Source: Arsenophonus apicola
Lineage (GTDB): Bacteria > Pseudomonadota > Gammaproteobacteria > Enterobacterales > Enterobacteriaceae
Direction: 5' to 3'
DNA length: 52,553 bases
Assembly (NCBI RefSeq): GCF_020268605.1
Contig: NZ_CP084225.1
Coordinates: 1-52,553, forward strand
The notes under the pieces are model-generated. The model was given only the letters and a program-made list of their open reading frames with translations, made no database searches and had not been told where the DNA came from. Position 1 is the first letter of the stretch. Each line of letters begins with the position of its first letter. The translations under genes were made by a program, and so were the position numbers. Shown piece after piece: positions 8,416 through 16,078 of the stretch.

Positions 8416-8893
8416 TCACGATGCTCTTTTGGATTTTTTCTCTTTTTCTTTCATTTCTTTATAGATTCGTTCAAGATTAGCCTGAGTCTCAGCAATTTCT
8501 TCTAGATAATTTCTTTGTTCATCTTCTGTTAATGCATTGAACATATCTAAAAGCTTTTCTTCTGTTTTTGTTAATTTGGTATATGAATTATCAGGTATCA
8601 TATAACTATGATCTGTTGGTAGCATTAATTTTGCTATTTCTTCTAACTCTAAAGCTATCGATGGGCTGATCTCATTTGGTTTTACTTTTAATAGTTTTGC
8701 AAATAGAGCTACAGTTTTTGCATTTAAAGGATTTACACCATTTAGATAATGACTAACCGCAGCCTGACCAATACCTAATTGATCTGCTATATCTTCTTGA
8801 GTGATGCAAAGTTCATTTTTTTTAGCATGTAGATTGATTTCAATCTTTTGCATCATCTAGCTGTTCTTTTGTCAAAGGTTTTTTCTTATTCAT
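8416..8893 (-). pseudogene. cI: CI-type repressor of module II, short form, frameshifted at start
   Basis: The N-terminus MNKKKPLTKEQLDDAK and the helix-turn-helix KKNELCITQEDIADQLGIGQAAVSHYLNG with LLKVKPNEISPSIA parallel lambda CI. The C-terminal LexA-like peptidase domain is absent. Instead the protein ends in a charged helical tail (ALTEDEQRNYLEEIAE ... KEKKSKRAS), so it would not be cleaved by RecA and may be controlled by an antirepressor. Two indels, one in an A8 run, separate the first 16 codons from the rest. An internal ATG at 8856 still gives 146 aa covering the DNA-binding domain, so partial activity is possible. Confidence 0.8.
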
Positions 8894-8899
8894 GCTCTT

Positions 8900-8969
8900 A
8901 TTTTATTACCGTTGATCATATTATAGAAATACATTCGGTATTGACATGCGTTATTACCGAATGTAATAA
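8900..8969 (+). promoter_or_regulatory. OR and pR2/pRM2 region, module II
   Basis: pR2 reads TTGACA (8941-8946), 17 bases, TAATAA (8964-8969). The operator TATTACCGAATGTAATA (8952-8968) is a near-perfect lambda-type dyad, identical to that at pL2. Two weaker copies precede it (TACATTCGGTATTG near 8933 and TATTACCGTTGATCATA near 8903), giving three sites as in lambda OR1-OR3. Confidence 0.85.
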
Positions 8970-8990
8970 TATATCTAAAAGGAGATTCGG

Positions 8991-9191
8991 ATGAACAAAA
9001 TTACTATTGAGGATTATGTAAACCGACATGGACAAGAAACAACTGCTAAGGAACTTGGTATTACCTAAGGAGCCGTTAGCAGAGCATTGAAGCAACATCG
9101 GAAAATTTTTTTAAATTTCACTAAGAATGGAATTGAGGCAATAGAAATAAAACCTTTTCCATCAAATAGTAACAAGCAAAAATCGAACTAA
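8991..9191 (+). pseudogene. cro: Cro repressor of module II, single nonsense codon
   Basis: 66 codons, the length of lambda Cro. It reads ITIEDYVNRHGQETTAKELGIT, stop, GAVSRALKQHRKIFL, and ends KPFPSN as in lambda Cro (KPFPSNKKTTA). The TAA at 9066-9068 stands where the second helix needs Gln, so CAA to TAA is the likely change. The ribosome site (AGGAG) and the rest of the frame are intact. Cro shuts down pL and pR early in lytic growth. Confidence 0.9.
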
Positions 9192-9199
9192 TTTACACC

Positions 9200-9234
9200 G
9201 CTCTTTAACAACTTGGCCTCCCTGAAATTGGGAG
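9200..9234 (+). promoter_or_regulatory. nutR2: boxA and boxB-like hairpin
   Basis: GCTCTTTAACAA (9200-9211) and CTCCCTGAAATTGGGAG (9218-9234), the same boxB as nutR1. It lies just after cro2 and before cII. Confidence 0.75.
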
Positions 9235-9301
9235 ATTTATAAATTCCCAGCCCATCGGGAGGGAATACTATTATCTGAAACTTATGGAATTAATTATAGA
9301 C

Positions 9302-9640
9302 ATGGAAACCACAATTACACGCAAATCAAATGCAAAAAATATTGAAGCCAAAATACGCAATGGCATTCAGGCACATTCAGCAATAAGAATTGCTCACGCT
9401 ATTGGCATAAATCCTTCTCAAATCACGAGATGGCAGTCAGAGGATGGAATAATTCCTAAGATGGCAAGACTGCTTGATTGCATAGGGTACGATTCACCGA
9501 AGCAGGATTTAGTCATAACAAATATCTCAGGTGAAGAGATACGCAAGCTGATAGATATGCTGGAACATTTGAGATTGCCAAAAAAAGAAGCTCCAGAGTT
9601 AAAAAACAATGGAGCCTGCAAACATCATATCCAACTTTAA
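9302..9640 (+). CDS. cII: CII transcription activator
   Basis: 112 aa from the second ATG (METTITRKSN). The helix-turn-helix IAHAIGINPSQITRWQSE and IIPKMARLLDCIGYD follow the lambda CII pattern (VGVDKSQISRW ... IPKFSMLLAVLEW). CII activates cI and int promoters during the lysogeny decision. The C-terminus is somewhat longer than lambda CII (97 aa). An ATG at 9284 is in frame, but that stretch is the shared leader repeat. Intact. Confidence 0.8.
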   Translation: METTITRKSNAKNIEAKIRNGIQAHSAIRIAHAIGINPSQITRWQSEDGIIPKMARLLDCIGYDSPKQDLVITNISGEEIRKLIDMLEHLRLPKKEAPELKNNGACKHHIQL

Positions 9641-9664
9641 GTTTGGGTTACCTTTCAAGGAGAA

Positions 9665-9690
9665 GGGAAACGCCAGTTTTCCCTTTTTTC
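9665..9690 (+). terminator. Terminator between cII and replication genes
   Basis: GGGAAA, loop CGCCAGT, TTTCCC, then a T6 run. The position corresponds to a tR-type terminator that N-modified polymerase must pass. Confidence 0.75.
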
Positions 9691-9712
9691 TTTCAATTTC
9701 AGCGAGGTCATT

Positions 9713-9886
9713 ATGGCAAATAAACGCCGATTTTACCAGTCAAATATTCATAAAAACATTATTAGAGAGAGAGTCAATCGCTCTTTCACAGAGTTAGCCG
9801 CCAAGAAGCTAAAAGCCGCATTAGAAAATGCAAAATTAAGGCTTAAACATCGCGAAGAATCCATTAGAGGTAATCAGTATGAGTAG
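9713..9886 (+). CDS. Small basic protein, 57 aa
   Basis: Not recognised by name. It begins MANKRRFYQSN and is Lys/Arg-rich with a helical, alanine-rich middle (FTELAAKKLKAALENAKLRLK). Its stop overlaps the start of the initiator gene, so the two are translationally coupled. The ribosome site AGCGAGG precedes the ATG. Confidence 0.6.
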   Translation: MANKRRFYQSNIHKNIIRERVNRSFTELAAKKLKAALENAKLRLKHREESIRGNQYE

Positions 9887-10625
9887 AATAGCAACAAATT
9901 GGGTATGGAAAATTAATTTAAAAGCTTCTCAGAAGTTGTTATTACTAGCTCTAGCTGACAGAGCTGATGAACATCATTGTTGCTATCCCAGTATTCAGAG
10001 GCTATCAAATGATACTGGGTTAGATAGAAAAACTATTTGCCGACAAATTAACCAAATGATAGCTGAAGGGTTAATAATCGATACTGGAGAGAGAAAAGGA
10101 GCAACAAAACAAGTTAAAGTTTTACGGTTAAATATAACCGAAGAAGAGTACCAAAAACGGGATGATAAACAGTACCAAAATGGGAACAGTACCGAAATTG
10201 GTAACGATCCCAAAAACGGTACTTTGAACAGTACCAAAAACGGTACTTTGAAGGATCCCAAAAACGGTACTCAGAATCTATCAGTAGAACCTAACATAGA
10301 ATCTAAAGATCTTAACACCCAAAAAACTGTTCAAAAAAAATCGATTGAAAAAATATCTCGTTATGCGTTTGAAGGTGAAGTGATTCGACTCAACCAAAAA
10401 GATTTTGAACAATGGGCGTCGATATTTTCAGATATTGATTTATTGCAGGAATTGAAACGGTTTGATGTTGAATTCAGCAAAGAAAAACCTAAAAACTGGT
10501 TTTCAGCACTGAGTGCAAAATTGAATTATCAAAACGAGACGGCACGCAAACGCAAGCAGCAAAGACAACCTATACCCAATCAATCAACAATGACCATCGC
10601 TAAAAACGGCTTGGTATTTTTCTAA
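9879..10625 (+). CDS. O: O-like replication initiator
   Basis: 248 aa. The N-terminus (residues 1-85) is a helix-turn-helix (SNDTGLDRKTICRQINQMIAEG) of the phage replisome-organiser type. The middle is low-complexity, encoded by the iterons, and the C-terminus (residues about 150-225) is a helical domain (DFEQWASIFSDI ... PKNWFSALSAKL) of the kind that recruits helicase. As in lambda O, the origin is embedded in the gene. The next large gene is a primase-helicase. Intact. Confidence 0.8.
   Translation: MSRIATNWVWKINLKASQKLLLLALADRADEHHCCYPSIQRLSNDTGLDRKTICRQINQMIAEGLIIDTGERKGATKQVKVLRLNITEEEYQKRDDKQYQNGNSTEIGNDPKNGTLNSTKNGTLKDPKNGTQNLSVEPNIESKDLNTQKTVQKKSIEKISRYAFEGEVIRLNQKDFEQWASIFSDIDLLQELKRFDVEFSKEKPKNWFSALSAKLNYQNETARKRKQQRQPIPNQSTMTIAKNGLVFF
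10147..10276 (+). repeat. Replication origin iterons inside the initiator gene
   Basis: Six imperfect repeats of (TACC/TCCC)AAAAACGGTAC-type sequence spaced 17-24 bases apart. Several units are inverted repeats (GTACC/GGTAC) and the last three are almost identical. An A-rich stretch (10277-10350) follows, as expected for the unwinding element. The repeats explain the QYQNG/PKNGT low-complexity segment in the protein. Confidence 0.8.
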
Positions 10626-10635
10626 CAAAATCATC

Positions 10636-10743
10636 ATGAAATCAATTATCAAATCAATACTCATCCGTGGGTACAACCACGGCTGGCTGAGCGCGGGCAT
10701 TGTACAATACGGGTTTGACAAATTTAATCTGAGGGAAGCATGA
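10636..10743 (+). CDS. Small conserved-looking protein, 35 aa
   Basis: MKSIIKSILIRGYNHGW and so on, ending LREA. The stop overlaps the ATG of the primase-helicase (ATGA), which suggests translational coupling. Function unknown. Confidence 0.5.
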   Translation: MKSIIKSILIRGYNHGWLSAGIVQYGFDKFNLREA

Positions 10744-12629
10744 TTAGCATTACGGAATTATCTGAGAGGTTGTGGCTTGATGTTGTCAGAGTGGCTAAAT
10801 ATCTTTTACCTGAAGGCAAAAAAGAGGGGCACGAGTGGGTGGCTGGCTCTGTGCATGGTGAGCAGGGAAAAAGTTTAAAAGTTAATCTCTCTGGCAAAAA
10901 GGTCTGGTCAGATTTTGCAGAGGGAACAGGGGGCGATTTACTCGATTTGTGGGTTCAGGTCAGGGGCTGTAGTTTGCATCAGGCGATGGCGGAAGCAAAG
11001 CAGTTTCTAGGGATAGCGGATGAATCGGGTACATTTGAAGCAAAACGGAAAAAACAGTTTAAACGTCCACAACCCGCATCACTAAAAAAAACCGTCCGTA
11101 AACCACAAGACTGTTACGAATATCTTCAATCACGAGGCATAGGCCGAAAAACGGCGAAAGAATTTCAGGTCAGTGATGGGATTGTCTGGTCACCTGAAGA
11201 TAACAGGGAATTACCCGCTATCGCGTTCCCTTACAAGCGAGATGGCGAGCTGATACAGGTTAAACGCATTAGCACAGCAAGACCTGATGGGAAGAAAGTT
11301 ATTTCAGTTGAAGCGGATTGTGAACCGTGTTTGTTCGGCTGGCAAGCGCTACCCAAAGCAACCCGTGCAGTCATATTGTGCGAGGGTGAAATTGACTGCA
11401 TGAGTTATCACCAGTATGGGTTGAGTGCATTGTCGGTTCCTTTTGGCGGTGGCTGCGGAGCCAAACAACAGTGGATTGAATATGAATTTCACAACCTTGA
11501 CCGCTTTACTGAAATCTGGTTGTCGATGGACAATGACGAAGTGGGACAACAGGCAGCCCTGGAAATCGCCCGTCGATTAGGAGAATATCGGTGTCGTTTA
11601 GTTAAACTGCCCCACAAGGACATCAACGAATGTTTACAGGCTGGTATGACGCAGCAGGAAATTGTACATTGCCTTGAAACAGCAGCTTATTTTGACCCAG
11701 AAGAACTCTGCACAGCGCGAGATTTTTATCAAAGCACGCTTGATGCATTTTACGGCAAAGAGGAATATTTGTTCAAAACACCTTGGGAGTCATTAAATCG
11801 GCATTTCAGTTATCGTGAATCTGAGTTAACGCTACTTAATGGAGTCAATGGGCACGGTAAGAGTGAAATTTTGGGGCATGTTCTGTGTGAAGCAATGCGT
11901 CAGGGAATGAGAGCCTGTGTTGCTTCGTTTGAGTTAAAACCCGCAACGTTTTTAAAGCGTCTGACCCGTCAGGCGACATGTGCTAAATTACCCTCACAAT
12001 TAGAAATTGAGTCCGCTTTTAAGTTTTATGAAGATAGGCTCTGGTTATTTGGCTTAACAGGGACAGCGAAATCATCACGATTATTGGAAATCTTCAGATA
12101 TGCTAACCGCCGATATGGTATCAACCTGTTTATCATTGACAGCCTGATGAAGTGTGGGCTTGCAGATGATGATTACAACGGGCAAAAAGCCTTCATGGAT
12201 GCACTATGTGATTTTAAAAACAAAACCTCATGCCACGTTATTCTAGTGACACACAGCCGTAAATCGGAAAGTGAGGAGAAACCCACAGGGAAAATGGACG
12301 TAAAAGGCTCAGGTTCAATCACCGACCTTGCCGATAACCTTTTCATTATTTGGCGAAATAAACGCAGAGAGCGAGCGCTACAGAAGCTAGAAGCCAGTCA
12401 ACTATTAACTGAAAAAGAGCAGGAATATCTAAAAGAGCCAGCTTCCATATTGTGTTTAGAAAAACAGCGCAATGGTGAGGGGTGGGAAGGAAAAATCTCA
12501 TTGTATCTGGATAAACAGGCGCATCAATTTTTAGCAGAAGAAAATACAAGCCCTTATAATTACATCGCCAACATGCCAAACAGTGATTATGACCAGGTTT
12601 GGATGAATAACAATGTATCTAGAGATTAA
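10740..12629 (+). CDS. Primase-helicase (TOPRIM plus DnaB-like)
   Basis: 629 aa. Residues about 200-300 hold a TOPRIM domain (ILCEGEIDCMSYHQYG, then IWLSMDNDEVG with the acidic metal-binding residues). From about 350 comes a RecA/DnaB-type helicase with Walker A GVNGHGKS, Walker B LFIIDS and a THSRK motif. The N-terminus (DFAEGTGGDLLDLW) lacks a cysteine zinc ribbon. Such bifunctional proteins unwind DNA and lay primers, so the phage needs less host DnaB/DnaG than lambda with its P loader. Paired with the O-like initiator. Intact. Confidence 0.85.
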   Translation: MISITELSERLWLDVVRVAKYLLPEGKKEGHEWVAGSVHGEQGKSLKVNLSGKKVWSDFAEGTGGDLLDLWVQVRGCSLHQAMAEAKQFLGIADESGTFEAKRKKQFKRPQPASLKKTVRKPQDCYEYLQSRGIGRKTAKEFQVSDGIVWSPEDNRELPAIAFPYKRDGELIQVKRISTARPDGKKVISVEADCEPCLFGWQALPKATRAVILCEGEIDCMSYHQYGLSALSVPFGGGCGAKQQWIEYEFHNLDRFTEIWLSMDNDEVGQQAALEIARRLGEYRCRLVKLPHKDINECLQAGMTQQEIVHCLETAAYFDPEELCTARDFYQSTLDAFYGKEEYLFKTPWESLNRHFSYRESELTLLNGVNGHGKSEILGHVLCEAMRQGMRACVASFELKPATFLKRLTRQATCAKLPSQLEIESAFKFYEDRLWLFGLTGTAKSSRLLEIFRYANRRYGINLFIIDSLMKCGLADDDYNGQKAFMDALCDFKNKTSCHVILVTHSRKSESEEKPTGKMDVKGSGSITDLADNLFIIWRNKRRERALQKLEASQLLTEKEQEYLKEPASILCLEKQRNGEGWEGKISLYLDKQAHQFLAEENTSPYNYIANMPNSDYDQVWMNNNVSRD

Positions 12630-12668
12630 ACTCAGCTTTAACATCTTCAAATAATCAGGACACCCCCA

Positions 12669-12914
12669 ATGAAATACCAAATTGAAGCAACCCTTGTTAA
12701 GGATGGCGGCGAACCTGTGCATTGGCAGCGCTTTAGCGACAAAGCACTATCAGAAAAAGATTGCCTGAAAATGTTATCCCAGCCGTCCATGTTCAAAATG
12801 CAATTTAGCGAGATAGGTTACTACTGGACTGCTATCAATGTAAAAGCTGGAAAGCAAGCTCAAATCAAGTTGATAAATTTTATCTGTAAGGAGATTAATG
12901 ATGGAGTGGATTAA
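12669..12914 (+). CDS. Hypothetical protein, 81 aa
   Basis: Not recognised. It starts MKYQIEATLVKDGGEPVHW and is a small soluble mixed alpha/beta candidate. It overlaps the start of the DUF551 gene, in an operon with the replication genes. Confidence 0.55.
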   Translation: MKYQIEATLVKDGGEPVHWQRFSDKALSEKDCLKMLSQPSMFKMQFSEIGYYWTAINVKAGKQAQIKLINFICKEINDGVD

Positions 12915-13110
12915 ATGTGAAGAACGATTGCCATTAGTAGACGAACTGGTTTTAATTTGTAAGCGTTGTAATGATGACTTTGAAATTGAAGTTGGCTGGC
13001 GAGAGAATGAGAATAGTACTTTCATTTATCATTGTAATAAAGATGAAAAATTAACTTTCGAGCCGGATTATTGGATGCCATTACCTGAGCCGCCTAAGGA
13101 AGACTGGTAA
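12901..13110 (+). CDS. DUF551-family phage protein
   Basis: 69 aa: MEWIKCEERLPLVDE at the start and HW-like YWMPLPEPPKEDW at the end are the hallmark ends of DUF551 proteins. These are common in the nin/early-right regions of enterobacterial phages and have no known function. AAGGAG precedes the start. Confidence 0.8.
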   Translation: MEWIKCEERLPLVDELVLICKRCNDDFEIEVGWRENENSTFIYHCNKDEKLTFEPDYWMPLPEPPKEDW

Positions 13111-13325
13111 TGCATGAAATAATTAACTTTATTTACAAAATTAGCATGAATATCTTTTGTTTTTTAGGTGTTGTGATATCAATGATAATGTTGACTATCA
13201 AAATTGACAACAGTACGTGGTTTATTGCTTCTTTGAGGCTCTTATCAATAGTGGCAGTCACATCATTAGCTATCACAATGGTATATATCCTTTCTTTCTT
13301 GTTTAACCATGTTTTCTTGAAATGA
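13110..13325 (+). CDS. Small two-helix membrane protein, 71 aa
   Basis: Two hydrophobic segments (about residues 14-28 and 40-66), otherwise unrecognised. Its start overlaps the DUF551 stop (TAATG). Probably an inner-membrane protein of unknown role. Confidence 0.5.
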   Translation: MHEIINFIYKISMNIFCFLGVVISMIMLTIKIDNSTWFIASLRLLSIVAVTSLAITMVYILSFLFNHVFLK

Positions 13326-13344
13326 AAAAGAACAGGAGGTATAT

Positions 13345-13788
13345 CTGGAAGACAAATTACTCTTACACGAATCAACGAAACAATCCGTCTGGCAAACACT
13401 AAAAGCTGTTCTTGCAACAAACCAACCGCATCAACTTATTATCAAGCCCTTCAAGCAGACTCGAAGCCTATCGCAAAATGCACTTTTTCATTTGTGGACA
13501 TCTGAGATAAGTAAATATCTGTGTGCAAATGACGCTAATTACACTCCAGAGCAGGTGAAGGAAATGCTGAAACATACATTCTTAGGCTATGAAGTGGTAG
13601 AGCGTATCGATGTGACCACACAGCAGCCAGAGCGCGTCAGAACGCTCAGGAGGACATCAAAGCTAGATACGGGTGAGATGCATATCTTTATGCAAAAAGT
13701 GGAATGCTGGGCAATTGGCATACGTTGTTTCGTGACAGTACCGGAAAGCTCGGAGTATATGAAATTAAAACAGGGGCAGGAACAGTGA
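13345..13788 (+). CDS. ninB: NinB-like recombination protein with CTG start
   Basis: 147 aa if begun at CTG 13345, which stands five bases after a perfect AGGAGG. No ATG, GTG or TTG is available in frame until the TTG at 13492, within the conserved part. The segment KPFKQTRSLSQNALFHLW fits the NinB family (RSLDQN in lambda NinB), and YTPEQVKEMLKHTFLG with GEMHIFMQKVECWA follows. NinB binds ssDNA and aids Red-type recombination. The CTG may be a real rare start or an ATG lost by one substitution. Confidence 0.65.
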   Translation: MEDKLLLHESTKQSVWQTLKAVLATNQPHQLIIKPFKQTRSLSQNALFHLWTSEISKYLCANDANYTPEQVKEMLKHTFLGYEVVERIDVTTQQPERVRTLRRTSKLDTGEMHIFMQKVECWAIGIRCFVTVPESSEYMKLKQGQEQ

Positions 13789-13965
13789 GCAGTCAAAGCA
13801 AAACCCCATGAAAGGGGCTTATTCTCAGCGTTGACTTCGTTTGCAATCGCTTTCTGTCACGCTGGCTACAATGGACGCACCGTAGAGTAGTCTTGGAGCC
13901 TGTCAGCTAATCATCAATCTGATTAACGCAGGAGACATTAGCAATGTTAGCAGGAAAAGACTTTT

Positions 13966-14103
13966 ATGCAATACAAAATAGGAGCAGTGAGTATTCAATT
14001 TGACGTTATCAATAGTTCAGGTTATATTTTCAGTACATCTGCAAAATCAGATGTCAGGGTTAGCCTCCTGATAAGTGAGACCACGTCAATGTACACGCCG
14101 TGA
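13966..14103 (+). CDS. Possible small protein, 45 aa
   Basis: ATG follows GCAGGAAAAG. It begins MQYKIGAVSIQFDVINSSGY and ends inside the terminator stem. Unrecognised; it could be chance. Confidence 0.25.
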   Translation: MQYKIGAVSIQFDVINSSGYIFSTSAKSDVRVSLLISETTSMYTP

Positions 14104-14115
14104 GCGTGTTTTTAT
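14093..14115 (+). terminator. Intrinsic terminator
   Basis: Stem ACACGC/GCGTGT, five-base loop, then TTTTATT. It lies upstream of the rha relic. Confidence 0.7.
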
Positions 14116-14269
14116 TGATAAAATTCAGTTACATCTCAATGGTGGGCTGGATGGGGATCGTAAAGATCCGCCAGTTGGTTTCACTGGTAAGGCTAACCCT
14201 GTTCAGTTCACCACCATACGAGATTAGCCTCTCAGGTGGTGTTTCACAGACGAAACCATCGGGGGTCAT

Positions 14270-14783
14270 ATGACACTTCAGCTTTCTACTATCACCCCTA
14301 AAGTTACTATTAACAATAATAAAGCTGTAACCACGTCTAAAGACGTCGCTGATTACTTTGGTAAAGAGCATCAAAAAGTTGTTTTAAAATATCTAACCTT
14401 GATTGTTCTGAGCAATTTTTAACCCGCAATTTTGGCGGGTTCAATTTGAACACAAAGGTAATACTTATGATGCTTATGAAATGACAAAAAACGGCTTTAT
14501 TTTCTTGGTGATGGGATTCACAGGCAAAAAGGCAGCCCAATTTAAAGAGGCATACATTGCTGAGTTTGATAAAATGGAATCAGAACTCAATAGTGCGATC
14601 GCTGTAACTGGAGCATCCAATAAAGTTCTTCTCACTTTACTACCCAATGGCAAAGTAGATAGCGCAAGAGTGATTCATGATAATGAATATGTCGCTTCAC
14701 TAGAGTCATTGTTCGAAATTGGTCGTCGTGCTGGTTACATGATTATTCACAAAGATGAATTAATCAAAAAACTCTCTGAATAA
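14270..14783 (+). pseudogene. rha: Rha-family phage regulator, frameshifted
   Basis: Three frames join. The N-terminal Rha domain reads VTINNNKAVTTSKDVADYFGKEHQKV, then NLDCSEQFLTRNF, then HKGNTYDAYEMTKNGFIFLVMGFTGKKAAQFKEAYI, with a C-terminal tail SLFEIGRRAGYMIIHKDEL. Shifts lie near 14388 and 14446. Rha-type proteins act as phage antirepressor-like regulators. The last 100 codons remain open but lack the DNA-binding part. Confidence 0.8.
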
Positions 14784-14815
14784 TCAATCACCCTAAATTT
14801 AATCATCATTTATAG

Positions 14816-14837
14816 CCCCTCAAATGAGGGGTTTTTT
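14816..14837 (+). terminator. Intrinsic terminator after rha
   Basis: CCCCTCA/TGAGGGG-type hairpin followed by six T. Confidence 0.85.
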
Positions 14838-14856
14838 ATTGGGAGAAATAATTTTA

Positions 14857-15330
14857 ATGGCACTAAAAAGGGATAAATACGATGCTGTGTTCTCTGAATT
14901 AGTTCGCGAAAGAACAAACTGGATATGTGATTATTGCGGACGACATTTTCAGCATGAACGCGCTAAGCTGCACTGCTCACACTTCAAATCAAGACGACAT
15001 AAAGCCACCCGTTATCACCCCTTAAATAGTTTTTCGCACTGTCAAGGCTGTCATCGTAAATTAGGCGAAGACCCTTACGAGTTTACCGCGCATGCAGAGA
15101 TAACTTATGGTGAGATGACCATTGCCAAAATAGCGATGCTAGCAAATACCCCTGTAAGGTTCAAGGTGGGTGAAATGGATGAAATCTACCGTCAAATGAA
15201 AAGTGAGCTAAAAAGAATGAAAACGATGCGACTTGATGGATTTATAGGGCGCATTGAGTTTTTCTTACCGGATTGGTATCAGGCAGGCATTACCTTTCGA
15301 ATGGGCGAAGAAAAAGCCCACACACTTTAA
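14857..15330 (+). CDS. HNH/NinG-like zinc-binding protein
   Basis: 157 aa from the ATG behind GGGAGAAAT; an upstream GTG-type extension would run into the terminator. The core CDYCGR ... CSHF ... NSFSHCQGCHRKLGEDP has the CxxC, His and CxxCH layout of HNH nuclease-like phage proteins, and the place in the nin region suggests a NinG-like recombination role. The C-terminus is a basic helix (IYRQMKSELKRMK). Intact; the exact family is uncertain. Confidence 0.65.
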   Translation: MALKRDKYDAVFSELVRERTNWICDYCGRHFQHERAKLHCSHFKSRRHKATRYHPLNSFSHCQGCHRKLGEDPYEFTAHAEITYGEMTIAKIAMLANTPVRFKVGEMDEIYRQMKSELKRMKTMRLDGFIGRIEFFLPDWYQAGITFRMGEEKAHTL

Positions 15331-15396
15331 ACCACCATTACTATTCAACGCAGGGCATTTAAACCATGCCCCTATTCCTGTTTTGCCGGAGGAGAG

Positions 15397-15888
15397 ATGA
15401 GAGCGGTTAAGTCACTGGAACTAACCAAAGCACAGCATGACTGGGTAAATGGTTGGCTTGAGTTATGGGGGGCTTGGGTAAGCTCAGGAGAGCTTGATAA
15501 ACGGCAATTCAATATTATCTGGCGATTCATGCAAAAAGCGAAAGGGGAAGTTATACCTTCCAGGCCAATGTGTAACGATGATGAAGGATTGCTCATTTCT
15601 CAAGTGGTTGATGCTGTCATGCGTATTGATGAAAAAGCCTACCAAATTCTATTAAGTTATTACGTTTACGGAAAATCAAAATTAAGCATAGCCACCTATT
15701 ATCATAATATAGCGAAACCCAGAAGGATGAAGACCAGAGCGGGGGGCAGGTGGAAAAAGCCATCACGCATAACATGTCGAAGGGAGATTGATGACATTCT
15801 CAATGCCAGCGTGTATTTAATACACAATCGGCTAATAACAGTCATGAAAAATCCAAACACTGTTGATAAAATGATTAATTATACCTAA
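15397..15888 (+). CDS. Q-like late antiterminator (DUF1133)
   Basis: 163 aa, ATG behind AGGAGAG. LTKAQHDWVNGWLELWGAW at the start, YQILLSYYVYGKS in the middle and a basic CRREIDDILNASVYLIHNRL near the end fit the DUF1133 family, which stands at the Q position of many lambdoid phages. It would bind near the late promoter and let polymerase read through to lysis and morphogenesis genes. The last gene before a candidate pR' promoter. Intact. Confidence 0.75.
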   Translation: MRAVKSLELTKAQHDWVNGWLELWGAWVSSGELDKRQFNIIWRFMQKAKGEVIPSRPMCNDDEGLLISQVVDAVMRIDEKAYQILLSYYVYGKSKLSIATYYHNIAKPRRMKTRAGGRWKKPSRITCRREIDDILNASVYLIHNRLITVMKNPNTVDKMINYT

Positions 15889-15895
15889 TTATGGC

Positions 15896-15924
15896 TTGAC
15901 TTTAATGAGCAAATGAGCAACAAT
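15896..15924 (+). promoter_or_regulatory. Candidate late promoter pR'
   Basis: TTGACT (15896-15901), 17 bases, AACAAT (15919-15924), eight bases after the Q-like stop. A terminator lies 155 bases downstream, as at lambda pR'/tR'. Confidence 0.55.
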
Positions 15925-16078
15925 TTCAAGGTAAGCTGATGTAGTTGTATAAAAAAATCATAAAGTTTCGCTTTTGCGGGGTTTTTTGTTGCTTCATTAA
16001 CCAAATAATAATATCCTATCAACGCACTACTTTTTGTAAGCTCGTATGGTACATATAGGTAAATAAGGCAGTAGTGCA

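Larger units (their letters stand above)
13789..14269 (+). other. Intergenic leader region before rha
   Basis: No large gene. It holds a short CCCC/GGGG hairpin (13804-13817), a doubtful 45-aa frame (13966-14103), a clear terminator (14093-14115), and then about 130 GC-richer bases with hairpins (CCACC/GGTGG, GTTTC/GAAAC) before the rha start. Frame fragments such as PPVGFTGKANPVQFTTIRD occur, as in leaders before other phage antirepressors. Confidence 0.5.

Noticed and set aside
6029..9293. Recent tandem duplication of one immunity region
   Set aside because: The N, cI, cro and operator sequences of the two modules are different, so these are two phage types, not a copy of one.
9609..9797. 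62-codon plus-strand frame after cII
   Set aside because: It runs through the terminator at 9665-9690 and overlaps the better supported 57-aa gene.
10147..10276. CRISPR-like or transposon repeats
   Set aside because: Short AT-rich iterons within the initiator coding frame fit a phage origin.
11349..11549. Minus-strand frame inside the primase-helicase
   Set aside because: Lies wholly inside a strongly supported gene on the other strand, with no ribosome site.
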